Of a stretch of 64,000 nt of DNA, positions 1-8,097 are shown piece after piece. The translations under genes and the position numbers were made by a program. A model generated the notes under the pieces. The model did not search any database. It worked only from the letters and a program-made list of their open reading frames with translations, and was not told the origin of the DNA. The DNA lies in the NCBI RefSeq assembly GCF_006716765.1, contig NZ_VFPO01000001.1, forward strand, positions 3,410,001 through 3,474,000, written 5' to 3'. Within the stretch, counting starts at the first letter, position 1, and each line of letters begins with the position of its first letter. The stretch comes from Actinomadura hallensis. Lineage in GTDB: Bacteria; Actinomycetota; Actinomycetes; Streptosporangiales; Streptosporangiaceae.

Positions 1-135
1 GTGGATCTTCAGGTCGCGGACCTCCAGGAACGCCCGCGGGGGCTCCTGGCCGCCGCCGGCGGCGGCCCCGGCGGCGTCGGCGCCGGCGGGAGCCTCCGGC
101 AGCCCGTCCCGCGTGTGCTCGGTGGCTTCGGCCAT
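1..135 (-). CDS. Peptide ABC transporter ATP-binding protein, N-terminal fragment
   Basis: Only the first 45 residues are in the window; the gene runs off the left edge. It starts with ATG at 135, and its A is the last base of the upstream permease TGA stop (TGATG overlap), so the two are translationally coupled. The visible protein has an Ala/Gly/Pro-rich leader of about 35 residues followed by FLEVRDLKIH, the usual first beta strand of OppD/DppD ATPases just before the Walker A region. Its place as the last visible gene of a permease-binding protein-permease operon supports an ATPase that powers peptide import. Family assignment rests on context plus this short match; Walker motifs lie outside the window. 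Confidence 0.75.
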   Translation of the reverse strand, partial: MAEATEHTRDGLPEAPAGADAAGAAAGGGQEPPRAFLEVRDLKIH

Positions 136-1145
136 CAGGACAACCTCACCCTCGGATCGAGGATCCCGTACATGACGTCGACGACCAGGTTCATGACGAT
201 GACCGCGAGGGAGAGCGTCACCACGGTGCCCAGCACCACCGGCAGGTCGCTGCCGATCACGCCCTCCAGCGCCAGGTTGCCGAGCCCCTTGAGGGAGAAG
301 GTCTGCTCGGTGAGGATCGCTCCGCCGAACAGCAGCCCGACGTCCAGGCCGAAGATGGTCAGCACCGGCGTCAGCGACGCCCTCAGCGCGTGTCTGGTGA
401 TGACGGTCCGTTCCGGGAGCCCCTTGGCGCGGGCCGTGCGTATGTAGTCCTCGCCCATCGTCTCAAGCATGCCCGCTCGCGTGAGCCGCGCGTACATCGC
501 CGCGTACAGGAACGCGAGCGTCACCCACGGGAGGATCAGCGCGGAGGCCCATTTGAACGGGTTGTCCATGAAGCTGTGATAGCTGACCGGTGGCAGCAGT
601 TCCCAGGCGTGGACGACGAACGTCAGTGAGAGCAGGCCCGTGAAGAAGATCGGGAGCGACACCCCGGCCAGCGCGACGATCATCGCGGCGCGGTCGAACA
701 GGCTGCCGCGCTTGAGCGCCGACAGCACGCCGATCGAGACCCCGGCCAGCAGCCAGATGATCGCGGCGCCGACCACCAGCGACAGGGTGATGGGGAAGCG
801 GTCGACGATCTGCTCGGTGACGCTCTGGTTGGTCCGGAACGAGTACCCCAGGCACGGCGCCGGGCAGTCGATCTTCTCGACGCCGGTGTCGTAGGTGTCA
901 CCGGCCACGATCGACTTGAGGAAGTTGCCGTACTGGACCGCCAGCGGGTCGTCGAACCCGAACCGCTCCTTGATCGCGGTGATCGTCTCGGCCGTCGGGG
1001 ACTTGCCGGCGAAGCGGGCCGCGAGCTGGTCGGTGCTCTGCCCCGCGGCGCGGGGGAGCCCGAAGAAGATCAGGAAGGTCACCGCGCTGATGACCAGGAG
1101 CATCACGACCCCGCCCACGAGCCGGCGAATGAAGAATGCGATCAC
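135..1145 (-). CDS. Peptide ABC transporter permease, OppB/DppB type
   Basis: A 336-residue inner-membrane permease starting with GTG. The N-terminus (MIAFFIRRLVGG followed by a hydrophobic helix) is typical of the DppB/OppB half of dipeptide/oligopeptide importers. A large extracytoplasmic loop (about residues 35-110, with two Cys near residue 95) precedes the binding-protein-dependent transport core of five helices. The EAA-like coupling loop is visible as 'DYIRTARAKGLPE' near residue 232, the contact site for the ATPase. The extended first loop is usual in actinobacterial members. It lies 84 bases after the binding-protein gene, separated by a strong hairpin, and overlaps the next ATPase start by one base. 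No good Shine-Dalgarno site precedes the GTG, so expression may depend on reinitiation. Substrate is not predictable beyond peptides or related solutes. Confidence 0.9.
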   Translation of the reverse strand: MIAFFIRRLVGGVVMLLVISAVTFLIFFGLPRAAGQSTDQLAARFAGKSPTAETITAIKERFGFDDPLAVQYGNFLKSIVAGDTYDTGVEKIDCPAPCLGYSFRTNQSVTEQIVDRFPITLSLVVGAAIIWLLAGVSIGVLSALKRGSLFDRAAMIVALAGVSLPIFFTGLLSLTFVVHAWELLPPVSYHSFMDNPFKWASALILPWVTLAFLYAAMYARLTRAGMLETMGEDYIRTARAKGLPERTVITRHALRASLTPVLTIFGLDVGLLFGGAILTEQTFSLKGLGNLALEGVIGSDLPVVLGTVVTLSLAVIVMNLVVDVMYGILDPRVRLS

Positions 1146-1159
1146 GGTCGTTCGGCCCG

Positions 1160-1192
1160 GGACGGCCGGCCGGGGTCGCCGGCCGGCCGTCC
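1160..1192 (-). promoter_or_regulatory. Intercistronic hairpin between binding-protein and permease genes
   Basis: Bases 1160-1171 and 1181-1192 form a perfect 12-bp GC-only-but-one-pair stem with a 9-base loop. It sits just after the stop codon of the substrate-binding protein gene and before the permease GTG. No T-run follows. In ABC importer operons such hairpins commonly protect the 3' end of the binding-protein message or reduce downstream transcription, giving excess binding protein; that role here is inference. Confidence 0.6.
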
Positions 1193-1229
1193 GTGGCCTT
1201 CACCTGCCTTCAGCGAATCGTGGGAGCCG

Positions 1230-2978
1230 CTACTCCACGCCGAGGGTGGAGTAGTTGTACATGCCGAACGCCTTGTGGAAGAACACGTTCTTCAGCGAGT
1301 CGGGCCGGAACATCAGGGACTTGGCGTAGACGCCCGGCAGGACGTAGGCCTCGCTGCGGAAGCGGTCGTCGATCTGGTTGTACAGCTTCGCGCGCTCGGC
1401 GGGGTCCTCGGTCTCGTACGCCTGGTCCCACCAGTCGTCGATCTGCTTGTCCTTCATCATCGAGATGTTGATGTTGCCGGCGGGCAGGATCGCGTCGCTG
1501 CTGGTCAGGGCCCACAGGTACCCGTAGCCGGTCGGCCAGTCCGACAGCCACCCGAAGGTGCCGATGGCGACGTTGTTCTTCTTGTTGAACTCGGGCGAGC
1601 CGAACTGGTCGGTCACGTAGGTGTTGGCCGGGTAGCCCTTGAGGTTGAGCTTGATCCCGACGCGGCCCATCGACTGCTGGAGCGCGACCGCGACGGCCTG
1701 CTCCTTCGGCCGGTCCGAGCGGTAGAGCATCGTGACCTCGAAGCCCTCGGGCTTGCCGCAGGCCTGCAGGGCCTCCTTGGCCTTGTTGACGTCGCCCTTG
1801 TAGCCCTTCTCGGCCTTGGTGTAGTAGTCGGTGCCCTTCTCGCGGCCGTCCACGTCCGGCGGCATGATCGAGGTCGCGAGGTCACCGCCGACGTCACCGC
1901 CGTAGGCGCGCCAGATGGCGTCGCGGTCCGCCGCCCAGATCATGGCCTTGCGGCACTCGACGTTCGGGACGACCTCGCTGTTGATGGGCAGGTACCAGTG
2001 GAACCCGCCGACCGGGTTGTCGGCCTGCTCCTTCAGCTTGTCGTCGGTGAGGATCGTCTTGCGGGCGTTGTCCTGCACGCCCGAGCCCGCCAGGTCGACG
2101 TGGATGTCACCCTTGAGGAGCTGGTTGTCGAGCTCCTCGGCGTTCAGCCCCGCGATCATCTCGATCTTGGCGGGGAGCTGCTTGCGGTGCGGGTCGGACG
2201 GGTCCCACTGGTCGTTCGGGACCAGCGTGCCGCCCTTGCCCGGCGTGTAGTCGCCCTCCCACTTGTAGGGGCCGGACGAGACCGGGTGCAGGCCGTACCG
2301 CTCGCCCTTGTCCTTGTCCTGCGGGACCGGGGCGGTCTGGCCGCTGAAGTTCACCAGCTCGTTGAACTCGGGGAACGGCCGCTTCAGGTGGAAGACGACG
2401 GTGTAGTCGTCGGGGGTGGTGACGCCCTTGAAGTTGTCGAGGTTCTTGTCCTTGTAGGGGCCCTTGTAGTCGCCGGCGTCCAGCATGTCGGCGAAGTACG
2501 ACGGGCCGCTGCGCAGGACGGACCGATCGAAGGTGCGCGCGACCGCGTACTTGATGTCGGCCGCCTTGATCTCCGTGCCGTCCTCGTACTTCTGGCCCCG
2601 CTTGAGCTTGTAGGTCCAGGTCTTGTAGTCGTCGCTGGGGGTGCCCAGGTCCTCGGCGAGGTCGGGGGCGGGCTTGCGTCCCTCGTCGCCCGGCTTGGCG
2701 GGGTAGGTCAGCAGCATGCGCGAGTACAGCCGGACGAAGTTGGTCGACCAGGCGTAGTACATGTTGCCCGGGTCGGTCGAGTCGATGTCGCTGCTGATCG
2801 CCATCCGCAGCGTGCCGCCCTTCTTGTCAGAAGGGTTCACGATGTTCTCGATCGCCGCGTTGTAGCCGGCGCCGTCGCCGCCGTCGCCGTCGTCACCCCC
2901 GCCGCCGCATGCGGCGAGGCCCAGGCTGAGCGCGACGAGCCCTGATGACAGGGCCATGAGTTTGGGCCGGACTCTCAT
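1230..2978 (-). CDS. Peptide ABC transporter substrate-binding lipoprotein (family 5)
   Basis: A 582-residue extracellular binding protein of the OppA/DppA/NikA family. The N-terminus is MRVRPKLMA, a hydrophobic signal segment, then a lipobox ending LAAC at about residue 24 followed by a Gly/Asp-rich tether, so the mature protein is a lipidated surface protein. The family's hallmark region (GGTLRMAIS... about residue 53; 'ADIKYAVARTFD' about residue 142) is present and length is normal. An upstream in-frame GTG at 2993 exists, but ATG at 2978 has an AAAGGG site six bases before it and gives a proper signal peptide. It lies between two permease genes, an unusual order for this family (C-A-B-D). 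It would deliver peptides or similar solutes to the flanking permeases. Confidence 0.92.
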   Translation of the reverse strand: MRVRPKLMALSSGLVALSLGLAACGGGGDDGDGGDGAGYNAAIENIVNPSDKKGGTLRMAISSDIDSTDPGNMYYAWSTNFVRLYSRMLLTYPAKPGDEGRKPAPDLAEDLGTPSDDYKTWTYKLKRGQKYEDGTEIKAADIKYAVARTFDRSVLRSGPSYFADMLDAGDYKGPYKDKNLDNFKGVTTPDDYTVVFHLKRPFPEFNELVNFSGQTAPVPQDKDKGERYGLHPVSSGPYKWEGDYTPGKGGTLVPNDQWDPSDPHRKQLPAKIEMIAGLNAEELDNQLLKGDIHVDLAGSGVQDNARKTILTDDKLKEQADNPVGGFHWYLPINSEVVPNVECRKAMIWAADRDAIWRAYGGDVGGDLATSIMPPDVDGREKGTDYYTKAEKGYKGDVNKAKEALQACGKPEGFEVTMLYRSDRPKEQAVAVALQQSMGRVGIKLNLKGYPANTYVTDQFGSPEFNKKNNVAIGTFGWLSDWPTGYGYLWALTSSDAILPAGNINISMMKDKQIDDWWDQAYETEDPAERAKLYNQIDDRFRSEAYVLPGVYAKSLMFRPDSLKNVFFHKAFGMYNYSTLGVE

Positions 2979-3020
2979 AATTACCCTTTCCACTCTCGGG
3001 TGAATTTCCCGGTGCGCTGG

Positions 3021-4022
3021 TCAGCGTCCGGTCCTCGGGTCGAGGGCGTCCCGGAGGCCGTCGCCGAAGAGGTTGAAGGCCATGACCGTGACGAAGATCG
3101 CGACACCGGGAATGATCACGAAGTACGGCGCGATCTGGTAGCTGCGGATCGCCTGCGTGAGCATCGATCCCCACGCCGGGGTCGGCGGGTTGATCCCGAC
3201 CCCCAGGAACGACAGCGCCGCCTCGAACAGGATGTTGGTGGGAATCAGCAGCGTCGCGTAGACCAGGACCGGAGCGACCAGGTTCGGCAGGATCTCCCGG
3301 AACAGGATGCTCGGACTGCGGGCGCCCATGCTGCGGGCGGCGTCGACGAACTCCCGTTCGCGCAGCGAGATGGTCTGCCCGCGCACGATACGGCCCATGT
3401 AGGGCCAGGAGAAGAAACCGATCACGAAGATCACGATGGCCATGCGGAGGCCGTTGCCCTCCAGGCCGAGCCAGCTGTCCGGCAGGACCCCGACGACGGC
3501 GATGGCGAACATCACCAGCGGGAAGGCGAGGAAGACGTCCATCGTCCGGGCGATGACCCAGTCGACCCAGCCGCCGAAGTAGCCGGCGACCACGCCCAGG
3601 GTGGTGCCGATCACCATGGCGATGAGGGTCGCCAGGAACCCGACCAGCAGCGACACCCGCGCGCCGTAGACGATCCGGCTGAACAGGTCGCGGCCGTTGC
3701 CGGGCTCCAGGCCGAGCAGGAACTCCTTGCTCATCCCGCCCCGCGGCTCCAGGGGCCCGCCGAGCGTCGGGTCGATGAGCTCCTGGTGGAACTCGTTGGG
3801 CGGATGACCGAAGAGCTTGACGATCACAGGCGCGAAGATCGCCATGAGGATGAGCAGGATCACCGTGACGCCGCCGGTGAGCGCGACCTTGTCGCGCTTG
3901 AGCCGCATCCAGGCGATCTGTCCCAGGGAGCGCCCCTGGATCTTCTTACGGTCGACGCCCGAGAGCACCGCCTCCGGCTGCGCTTCGGCGTCGGACCCGC
4001 TCACCTCGATGGGTGCGGCCAC
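3021..4022 (-). CDS. Peptide ABC transporter permease, OppC/DppC type
   Basis: A 333-residue permease that pairs with the OppB-type protein downstream. GTG start at 4022 is preceded by GGTAGGAGG eight bases away. The first 45 residues are a soluble tail rich in Glu/Ser/Ala, followed by the first helix and the typical 'HPPNEFH' and 'LGLEPGNGRDLFSRIVYGAR' signature of OppC (about residue 105-125, 'GRDLFSR' being diagnostic). The coupling loop ('FVDAARSMGARS') is near residue 225. The C-terminus 'GDGLRDALDPR' is the usual family ending. It is the first gene of the operon; the promoter must lie in the approximately 550 bases upstream. Confidence 0.92.
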   Translation of the reverse strand: MAAPIEVSGSDAEAQPEAVLSGVDRKKIQGRSLGQIAWMRLKRDKVALTGGVTVILLILMAIFAPVIVKLFGHPPNEFHQELIDPTLGGPLEPRGGMSKEFLLGLEPGNGRDLFSRIVYGARVSLLVGFLATLIAMVIGTTLGVVAGYFGGWVDWVIARTMDVFLAFPLVMFAIAVVGVLPDSWLGLEGNGLRMAIVIFVIGFFSWPYMGRIVRGQTISLREREFVDAARSMGARSPSILFREILPNLVAPVLVYATLLIPTNILFEAALSFLGVGINPPTPAWGSMLTQAIRSYQIAPYFVIIPGVAIFVTVMAFNLFGDGLRDALDPRTGR

Positions 4023-4571
4023 GCTCCATACCTCCTACCGTCCGGCCACTGGTTCGGCCTTGCCGCCGGCGCGGAGCCGGCCGCGGCGAAGATCATCCGC
4101 CGCCCGTACGCGTCACGCCGCGTTCGCTGAAGGGAAACGTAGTCCTTCGACCACGACTGTCCATCCGTGTGACGACCTATGCCAGTACCCGTATCTGAGT
4201 TGTGATCTCGTCGTCATCTGCGCAACACGCACCGCGACAGCGGTTCGGACAAACCGGTCGAATAGTACGTTCTATGTACAAGTGCCCGGTGCCCTGAGCC
4301 GGTCTAGACCGGGAACCTTTACCGTTCCGAGTCCGTTCCGATATCGATTCTCCGCAGGTCAGCGTCCTGTCGTGACCCGGCGCGAAACAGCGGCGGCGCA
4401 CGGCCGTCCACTCTAGGCAGCCGGCACCGGCGGAGGCGGGGGGCGCGGGGCGCGGGCGGGTCTGGGGCGAAAGAGGCGGCCGGGCGGAACGCGGGCATGC
4501 CCGGTCGTCCGCCCGCGTTCCGGGTGCGCGTCCCCCGGGAGGCGGGGAGCACGCCCGGAAACGGGAACGGC
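4023..4571. other. Intergenic region upstream of the peptide transporter operon
   Basis: About 550 bases without a convincing gene. The part at 4150-4330 is noticeably less GC-rich than the rest of the window, as expected for a regulatory region. It contains a perfect 14-bp palindrome CCGGTCTAGACCGG at 4299-4312 and a weaker dyad GTAC-N7-GTAC around 4266-4280. I could not place a convincing -35/-10 pair. Open frames across it have no start context or family resemblance. Confidence 0.5.
4299..4312. promoter_or_regulatory. 14-bp perfect palindrome, candidate operator
   Basis: CCGGTCTAGACCGG is self-complementary over all 14 bases, about 290 bases upstream of the peptide transporter operon, in the AT-richer segment of the intergenic region. 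It could bind a dimeric regulator; the CTAG core is rare in high-GC actinobacterial DNA. The distance from the gene leaves the role uncertain. Confidence 0.3.
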
Positions 4572-4611
4572 GGGCCGGAACGCCCCCGGGATCGCGGGGA
4601 CGTTCCGGCCC
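4572..4611 (-). terminator. Long GC hairpin downstream of the small membrane protein gene
   Basis: Bases 4572-4588 pair with 4595-4611 (16 of 17 positions; one C/A mismatch), leaving a six-base loop. It lies about 30 bases past the stop codon of the minus-strand gene ending at 4644. A second, smaller stem GGAGCC/GGCTCC lies at 4626-4641 immediately after the stop. There is no U-run, which is common for actinobacterial terminators. Confidence 0.6.
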
Positions 4612-4643
4612 GCCGGCGCCGGACGGGAGCCGTGCGGCTCCGG

Positions 4644-5072
4644 TCAGCTGATGCCGCGGTCGCGCAGGATCTTCTCGATCTCGGCCATCTCCGGGTCGGC
4701 GCCCGGCGCGGGGCCCTCCACGGCCCGGCCGCCGGACCGCCCCGCGGCCTTGCGCCGGCCGCCCCCGGCGGCCTCGCCCCCGCCGCCACCGCCGCCGGCC
4801 GCGCCCGCGCGGCGGCTGATCATGGCGCCCGAGGCCAGGTAGAGCACGACGGCCAGCCCCGCCACGGCGACGCCCGCCCACTTCACGGGGCTGAACGCCA
4901 GGTCCACGAAGAACTCCGTCACCCCCGTCAGCGCCGCCGCGAGCGGCACCAGCGAGAGGGCGACGCCGCGGAGCCCCGTCCCCGCCCCGCGCCGGCGGTA
5001 GACGCCCCAGCTGATGACCAGCCCGATCAGGGTCACCCCGAGACTGATCGCGAAAATGGCTGTGTCGGTCAT
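4644..5072 (-). CDS. Small two-domain membrane protein of unknown function
   Basis: 142 residues. Three hydrophobic segments fill residues 5-85 (about 5-22, 36-55 and 66-86), followed by a soluble, Gly/Ala/Arg-rich tail and a short conserved-looking acidic/basic end 'AEIEKILRDRGIS'. ATG at 5072 has a GAGGGG site upstream. Similar small actinobacterial proteins are often labelled 'cellulose synthase' in databases, but there is no glycosyltransferase domain here, so I do not use that name. The cytoplasmic tail with 'EIEKILRDRGI' suggests a protein-interaction end. Function unknown. It is transcribed in the same direction as the HAD gene upstream but 140 bases away. Confidence 0.75.
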   Translation of the reverse strand: MTDTAIFAISLGVTLIGLVISWGVYRRRGAGTGLRGVALSLVPLAAALTGVTEFFVDLAFSPVKWAGVAVAGLAVVLYLASGAMISRRAGAAGGGGGGGEAAGGGRRKAAGRSGGRAVEGPAPGADPEMAEIEKILRDRGIS

Positions 5073-5213
5073 GCCGGCCCCTCATTCCCAAGACGGTGAT
5101 GCCTCACCTCCATGCTCACACGTCAGGGGCCGGTTCCGATCCTCCCGGCGGACGGTTTCCGGGTCGCCCGCCCTCCTACTCCCGCGTGATCCGGACCTCC
5201 GGGGCCCGGAGGC

Positions 5214-5882
5214 TCATCCCCCGGTGAACGCGGGCAGCGACCTCAGCATGCCGAGGCTCACCTCCCGCAGCGACCCGACCACCACGCGGCCGGGCGCGGG
5301 CGGGACGGGCAGGACGCCGGGCACCGCGACGGTCACGCAGCCCGCCGCCTCCGCCGCCGCGACGCCGTTCGGGGAGTCCTCCAGCACGACGCAGCGGGCC
5401 GGGTCGGCGCCCAGCCGGGCCGCGGCGGTCAGGTAGGGCTCGGGGTCGGGCTTGGTGCGCGCGACCTCGTCGCCGGCGACGGTCAGCGCGAAGTGCTCGC
5501 GGCCGACGGCGTCCAGCACCGGCTCGATCAGCCGCCGGTGGCTGGAGGACACCAGCGCCGCGTCGACGCCGGCGGCGCGGACCTCGGCGAGCAGCTCCTT
5601 GGCACCGGGCATCATCGGGACGCAGGCGGCGAGCCGCTCGGCCATGCCGTCCAGCATCCGCCGCCCGACCTCCTCGGGGGAGGCGTCGGCGCCGGTCAGC
5701 TCCAGCATGTAGCGGACGGCGACGTCCAGGGAGCCGCCGACGAGGTTCTCCTGGTGGGCGGCGCTCCACTCGCCGCCCAGCCACGCCATGACCTCCGACT
5801 CGACCTCCAGCCAGATGCGTTCGGAGTCGATGAGCAGACCGTCCATGTCGAACAGCACGGCCTGCAGCTCGCCTCGGGCCAC
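5214..5882 (-). CDS. HAD-family phosphatase (beta-phosphoglucomutase-like)
   Basis: 222 residues. The catalytic motif I is FDMDGLLIDSE at about residues 10-20, with nucleophile Asp and acid/base Asp two residues later. Motif II Ser/Thr is in 'ALVSSSHRR' (about 113-121), motif III Lys in 'TKPDPEPYL' (about 149), and motif IV in 'VLEDSPNG' (about 167). The helical cap lies between motifs I and II, so this is subfamily I like Gph, YniC or beta-phosphoglucomutases. GTG at 5882 is preceded by GGAGGGAG. Related HAD genes are frequently found near the PAC2 and mshC genes in actinobacteria. Substrate cannot be set from sequence; a sugar phosphate or nucleotide is likely. Confidence 0.88.
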   Translation of the reverse strand: MARGELQAVLFDMDGLLIDSERIWLEVESEVMAWLGGEWSAAHQENLVGGSLDVAVRYMLELTGADASPEEVGRRMLDGMAERLAACVPMMPGAKELLAEVRAAGVDAALVSSSHRRLIEPVLDAVGREHFALTVAGDEVARTKPDPEPYLTAAARLGADPARCVVLEDSPNGVAAAEAAGCVTVAVPGVLPVPPAPGRVVVGSLREVSLGMLRSLPAFTGG

Positions 5883-5965
5883 AGTGCTCCCTCCGGTGTC
5901 GCGGATCTCACGGTGCGGCGCGCCCCGGGGCGGGGCACGCTTTTGGACGTGGTGTGCAAAGAGAC

Positions 5966-5996
5966 GGTGACGGAACGGTCACCCGACCGATACCGT
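5966..5996 (+). promoter_or_regulatory. Candidate promoter and dyad upstream of the universal stress protein gene
   Basis: GGTGAC (5966-5971) and GTCACC (5978-5983) form an inverted repeat. A -35-like GTGACG at 5967-5972 is followed after 18 bases by TACCGT (5991-5996), a TAnnnT -10 box. This would place transcription start near 6003 and a short leader to the ATG at 6032. Pattern match only. Confidence 0.35.
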
Positions 5997-6031
5997 GCCA
6001 CCAGGGAACTACCAACCGGTAAGGGAACGGC

Positions 6032-6490
6032 ATGAGCGCGTACCGCATCATCCTCGTCGGCACCGACGGCTCGGACTCCTCGTTCCGCGCGGTCGACCGG
6101 GCGGCCCAGCTGGCCGCGGCCACCGGCGCCACCCTGTTGCTCGCCACGGCCTACAGCCCCATGCCCGAGCGGGAGCGCGCCAGCGCCGCCGACCGGCTCG
6201 GGGACCTGGCCTACAAGGTACAGGGGTCCACCCCGGCCGACGACGCGCTGCGGGCCGCGCGGGAACGGGCCGTCGCCGCCGGCGCCACCGACATCGACCA
6301 GGTCGCCGTGGAGGGCGACGCCGTCGACGTCATCTCCCGGCTGGCGAAGGAGCGCCGGGCCGACCTGGTCGTGGTCGGCAACCGCGGGCTGAACAGCCTG
6401 GCCGGGCGCATCCTCGGGTCGGTCCCGGCGAACCTCTCGCACCGCTCCCCCTGCGACGTGCTGATCGTCCACACCACCGACGGCAAGTGA
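6032..6490 (+). CDS. Universal stress protein, ATP-binding type
   Basis: 152 residues, one UspA domain. The start ILVGTDGSDSS (about residues 6-16) is the typical first strand and ATP-contact loop. The C-terminal nucleotide-binding signature G-2x-G-9x-G-S is intact as GNRGLNSLAGRILGS (about residues 126-140), followed by 'CDVLIVHT', so this is the ATP-binding class rather than the non-binding class. ATG at 6032 is preceded by AAGGGA. It is divergent from the HAD gene. Such proteins act in the cytoplasm in dormancy, hypoxia or redox stress responses; the specific trigger cannot be read here. Confidence 0.92.
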   Translation: MSAYRIILVGTDGSDSSFRAVDRAAQLAAATGATLLLATAYSPMPERERASAADRLGDLAYKVQGSTPADDALRAARERAVAAGATDIDQVAVEGDAVDVISRLAKERRADLVVVGNRGLNSLAGRILGSVPANLSHRSPCDVLIVHTTDGK

Positions 6491-6715
6491 GGCGCGGCCG
6501 CCCTCCCGGGGCGCTCCGCCCGGCGGAGCGCCCCCGCGGCGCCGGAACATGTTCCGCTACCGGCGTACGGGCCGGATGGTCTGCCGCCGGGCGGGTGGGG
6601 TACGTCAACGGCAGGACGTAGGCTGGCAAGCCACCGATCATGAGCGGGGCCCCCGCCCCGGGAACGCCGGCCCCCGCCGGTGGTGCCGTGCCTGGGCGTC
6701 GGAAGGAGGCAGCGC

Positions 6716-7564
6716 GTGGCCGAGCTCGATGACGTGCCGGAACTCGTGGATCCGGTGCTCGTGGCCGCCTTTGAGGGGTGGAACGACGCCGGGGAGGCCG
6801 CCAGCGGCGTGATAGCGCATCTGGAGTCCGCGTGGGAGGCGGTGCCCATCGCCGAGCTGGACCCCGACGAGTACTACGACTTCCAGGTCACCCGCCCGAT
6901 CGTGGAGATGACCGACGGGGAGACCCGCGGCATCACCTGGCCGACCACCCGCATGTCCTGGGCCCGGCTGCCCAACGGCAAGGACGTGGTGCTGCTGCAC
7001 GGCATCGAGCCGAACCTGCGGTGGCGGTCGTTCTGCCGCGAGCTGATCGGCCTGATGCTGGAGCTGGGCGTCCGCAAGGTCGTCCTGCTCGGGGCGCTGC
7101 TCGCCGACTCCCCCCACACCCGGCCGGTGCCGGTGACCGGCGCCGCGTCCGAGGCCGGGCTCGTCGGCACCCTGCACCTGGAGCCCGCCCGCTACGAGGG
7201 GCCCACCGGCATCCTCGGCGTCCTGCAGGACGCGTGCGCCAAGGCCGACCTCGACACGGTGTCGCTGTGGGCGGCGGTGCCGCACTACGTCGCCCACCCG
7301 CCCTCGCCCAAGGCGACCCTCGCGCTGCTGCGCCGCGTCGAGGACCTCCTGGACGTCACCGTCCCGCTCGGCGAGCTGCCGGAGGAGGCCCGCGCGTGGG
7401 AGCACGGCGTCAACGAGCTCGCCGAGGAGGACTCCGAGGTCGCCGACTACGTCCGCACGCTCGAGGAGCAGAAGGACGCCACCGAGCTGCCCGAGGCGAG
7501 CGGCGACGCGATCGCCCGCGAGTTCGAGCGCTACCTGCGCCGCAGGGACCCCGGCCGCGGCTGA
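6716..7564 (+). CDS. PAC2-family protein (proteasome assembly chaperone-like)
   Basis: 282 residues with the PAC2 start 'LVDPVLVAAFEGWNDAGEAAS' shape near residues 8-28 (split here as VLVAAFEGW and NDAGEAAS). I place the start at GTG 6716 because a strong GGAAGGAGG lies six bases before it; an in-frame GTG at 6680 would add 12 residues without a ribosome site. PAC2 proteins in actinobacteria are cytoplasmic and occur in proteasome-bearing lineages; whether they help proteasome assembly as in archaea is not established. The gene lies near mshC, a common arrangement. Confidence 0.9.
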   Translation: MAELDDVPELVDPVLVAAFEGWNDAGEAASGVIAHLESAWEAVPIAELDPDEYYDFQVTRPIVEMTDGETRGITWPTTRMSWARLPNGKDVVLLHGIEPNLRWRSFCRELIGLMLELGVRKVVLLGALLADSPHTRPVPVTGAASEAGLVGTLHLEPARYEGPTGILGVLQDACAKADLDTVSLWAAVPHYVAHPPSPKATLALLRRVEDLLDVTVPLGELPEEARAWEHGVNELAEEDSEVADYVRTLEEQKDATELPEASGDAIAREFERYLRRRDPGRG

Positions 7565-8097
7565 GCCCCGCCCGGCGCCTGAGATCCCGCTCCGCCCGAC
7601 GGCGGCGCGGGGTCGCAAGGTGCGGGCGGGCGCCTTTCTCAGCGTGTTCTTCATCACGCGGGACCGTGCGGTCTCGCGAGGTCCGCCGCGCGGCGGCCGG
7701 CCCGGCGGACTCGGCCGGCGCGGTGTCGTCGGAGTCCCTCTCGGGTGGGGCACTGCGGCGGCTCCGGGCCCCTCGCGCCAGGCGCGCCCACGGCGGTTCC
7801 GGGGCCCGCATGCGGGGCGTTCCGCCGTGTGATCGTCGCCTCGTCCGGGGGTGTGGACGCGGGCGAGACGGTGTACGGTCGCGGGCGGTCCGGCGAATCC
7901 TGATCGGCGGCCGTCCGAAGGGTCCGGCCTGCCCGACCGCGTCGCCGGGGTCCCTAAGGTGGGGATGCGGCAGCGGCCCGGACGCGGGGTGTCGGCTGCC
8001 CGCCGGCGAAAGAGGCGGCGGGCCCGCCGTGACGGCGGCCCCGGCCACGGGGCCGGGCACGGACGGGCCGGCGCGAACGCACGGAAAGGGGGTCCTC
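7565..8097. other. Intergenic region between PAC2 and kinase genes
   Basis: About 530 bases. Frames in it are open on both strands but have skewed amino-acid composition and no recognisable domain. The kinase reading frame is open far upstream (to 6778 and overlapping the PAC2 gene), which is simply lack of stops in GC-rich DNA. An alternative kinase start GTG at 8029 lies here. I found no tRNA, no convincing terminator and no clear promoter. Confidence 0.5.

Noticed and set aside
4644..5072. Label 'cellulose synthase' for the small membrane protein
   Set aside because: No glycosyltransferase motifs; the name is a database carry-over for short actinobacterial proteins.
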